The notes under the pieces are model-generated. The model was not told the origin of the DNA, ran no database searches, and saw only the letters and a program-made list of their open reading frames with translations. 5,653 nucleotides of DNA, taken from contig JAGBGL010000111.1 in assembly GCA_017936025.1 (NCBI GenBank), positions 1 to 5,653 on the forward strand. The letters are read 5' to 3'. Positions 4,973 to 5,653 of the stretch are shown here, piece by piece (position 1 is the stretch's first letter; each line of letters starts with the position of its first letter). The stretch comes from Bacillota bacterium. Lineage in GTDB: Bacteria; Bacillota; Clostridia; Peptostreptococcales; Anaerovoracaceae. The position numbers and the translations under genes are program-made.

Positions 4973-5653
4973 TATTTATTTCCTCCTTCAATAAGGTAAA
5001 GATATTCCTTTCCCACATTATGTTCTTTCCATCTTGTAACGATGCGGTATCCAAATGGAGAGAAAATCACTTCCATAATAAGCTCGGCAACCGCACCTGT
5101 CAATGCACACATCACGCACTGCAGCACTGTCCAGTGGAAGCCATCCCAGAACACAGGGGCAAATCCTACGAAAACGATCAGGGAGAAAATAAGGTTATCT
5201 ATGAATTGACCGACAAACGTCGATACGTAACATCTCGCTGCATATGCCAGTTTCCCGTCAGGATTTTTCCTGAAAATCCGTCCTATTGCCCAGTTCATAA
5301 AATTGTTTATCCCGGCCGACATCAGGAATGCAACGGTACTTCCCAGAAGAATGAACCATGTTCCTCCCAATATACCGTTCAGTTCCGTATAGTCACTGGC
5401 ATTGGACGGTATGATGCTGGCGATATAGAATATAAGACATGTAAGTACATTTATTGCAGAAGCCAGTATCGCTATCTTCGTGGAAGCCTTTGGGCCGAAA
5501 TGCTTTGTGATTATGTCCATACACATGAACGAAAGCCATGATATCAGTATCCCGCCGTCAAGAGCGATCCAGTAATTCTGGAAAAGCGTCTTGTTAGCCA
5601 GCAGGTTCATGCATATTACACTTACAACGAACAGCGACACGACTGTTGACGGA
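4972..5653 (-). CDS. VUT/YhhQ-family queuosine-precursor transporter (5' end beyond window)
   Basis: An integral membrane protein of the VUT family (DUF165, PF02592), whose E. coli member YhhQ imports the queuosine precursors preQ0 and preQ1. In residues counted from the first in-window GTG (5640), it has NLLANK (12-17), FGPKASTKIA (48-57), GRIFRKNPDGK (120-130) and RCYVSTFVGQFID (136-148), all family hallmarks. Six hydrophobic segments are seen: about 1-14, 24-45, 52-77, 93-118, 142-165 and 169-193. The reading frame stays open through the right edge (preceding residues P-S-T-V), and the first helix looks incomplete, so GTG 5640 is probably not the start and the gene runs off the window. Related proteins may carry queuine or other deazapurines; substrate here is not certain. 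First visible gene of an operon with SDR and LOG. Confidence 0.9.
   Translation of the reverse strand, partial: PSTVVSLFVVSVICMNLLANKTLFQNYWIALDGGILISWLSFMCMDIITKHFGPKASTKIAILASAINVLTCLIFYIASIIPSNASDYTELNGILGGTWFILLGSTVAFLMSAGINNFMNWAIGRIFRKNPDGKLAYAARCYVSTFVGQFIDNLIFSLIVFVGFAPVFWDGFHWTVLQCVMCALTGAVAELIMEVIFSPFGYRIVTRWKEHNVGKEYLYLIEGGNK
4982..4988 (-). promoter_or_regulatory. Strong ribosome-binding site of the SDR gene
   Basis: AAGGAGG on the minus strand, 9 nt before ATG 4972, embedded in the final codons of the transporter gene. It supports the SDR start and translation of both genes from one mRNA. Confidence 0.75.

Noticed and set aside
4843..5541. A 232-residue open frame on the plus strand
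   Set aside because: It is antisense to the SDR and VUT genes, both of which have clear family motifs; the frame shows no motif of its own.
1..5653. CRISPR, tRNA, rRNA, insertion sequence or attachment site
   Set aside because: I saw no regularly spaced repeats, transposase motifs, tRNA-like folds or paired terminal repeats in either strand.

Overview
The window looks like chromosomal DNA from a low-to-moderate-GC anaerobic Firmicute, probably a gut-type clostridium. This rests on strong AAGGAG(G) ribosome-binding sites, short AT-rich intergenic gaps, nickel-enzyme maturation genes, an 11-helix-type bacterial NSS symporter and a VUT-family queuosine-precursor transporter. Genus cannot be fixed from the sequence. 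No mobile element, CRISPR array, tRNA or rRNA is visible.

Left block (1-1510, minus strand): a nickel-metallocentre operon in the order hypA, a cysteine-rich 4Fe-4S protein, hypB (hypB runs off the left edge). HypA lacks the whole zinc-ribbon domain but keeps both its N-terminal nickel-binding part and its last beta strand. The iron-sulfur protein between hypA and hypB has two C-terminal ferredoxin motifs and, upstream, a CFCCPCCC cluster. The three genes are tightly packed and read leftward.

Middle (1511-2225): a divergent TetR/AcrR-type regulator (plus strand) faces hypA. Between them lies a perfect 12-2-12 palindrome that covers the predicted -35 boxes of both divergent promoters, so the regulator probably controls itself and the hyp operon. 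A hairpin at 2190-2225 ends tetR and probably also the converging transporter gene.

Right of that (2261-3780): a monocistronic sodium-coupled amino-acid symporter gene (NSS/SNF family, minus strand) with its own promoter and a short inverted repeat over the -10 box. A terminator at 3737-3773 separates it from the next operon.

Right block (3781-5653, minus strand): a tightly coupled operon read leftward, VUT/YhhQ-type transporter (5' end off the window), an SDR oxidoreductase, and a LOG-family nucleotide phosphoribohydrolase. The transporter and SDR genes share one base (TAATG) and the SDR and LOG genes are 4 nt apart, so the three are probably made together. A base- or nucleotide-salvage role linked to queuosine is a reasonable hypothesis but is not shown by the sequence.
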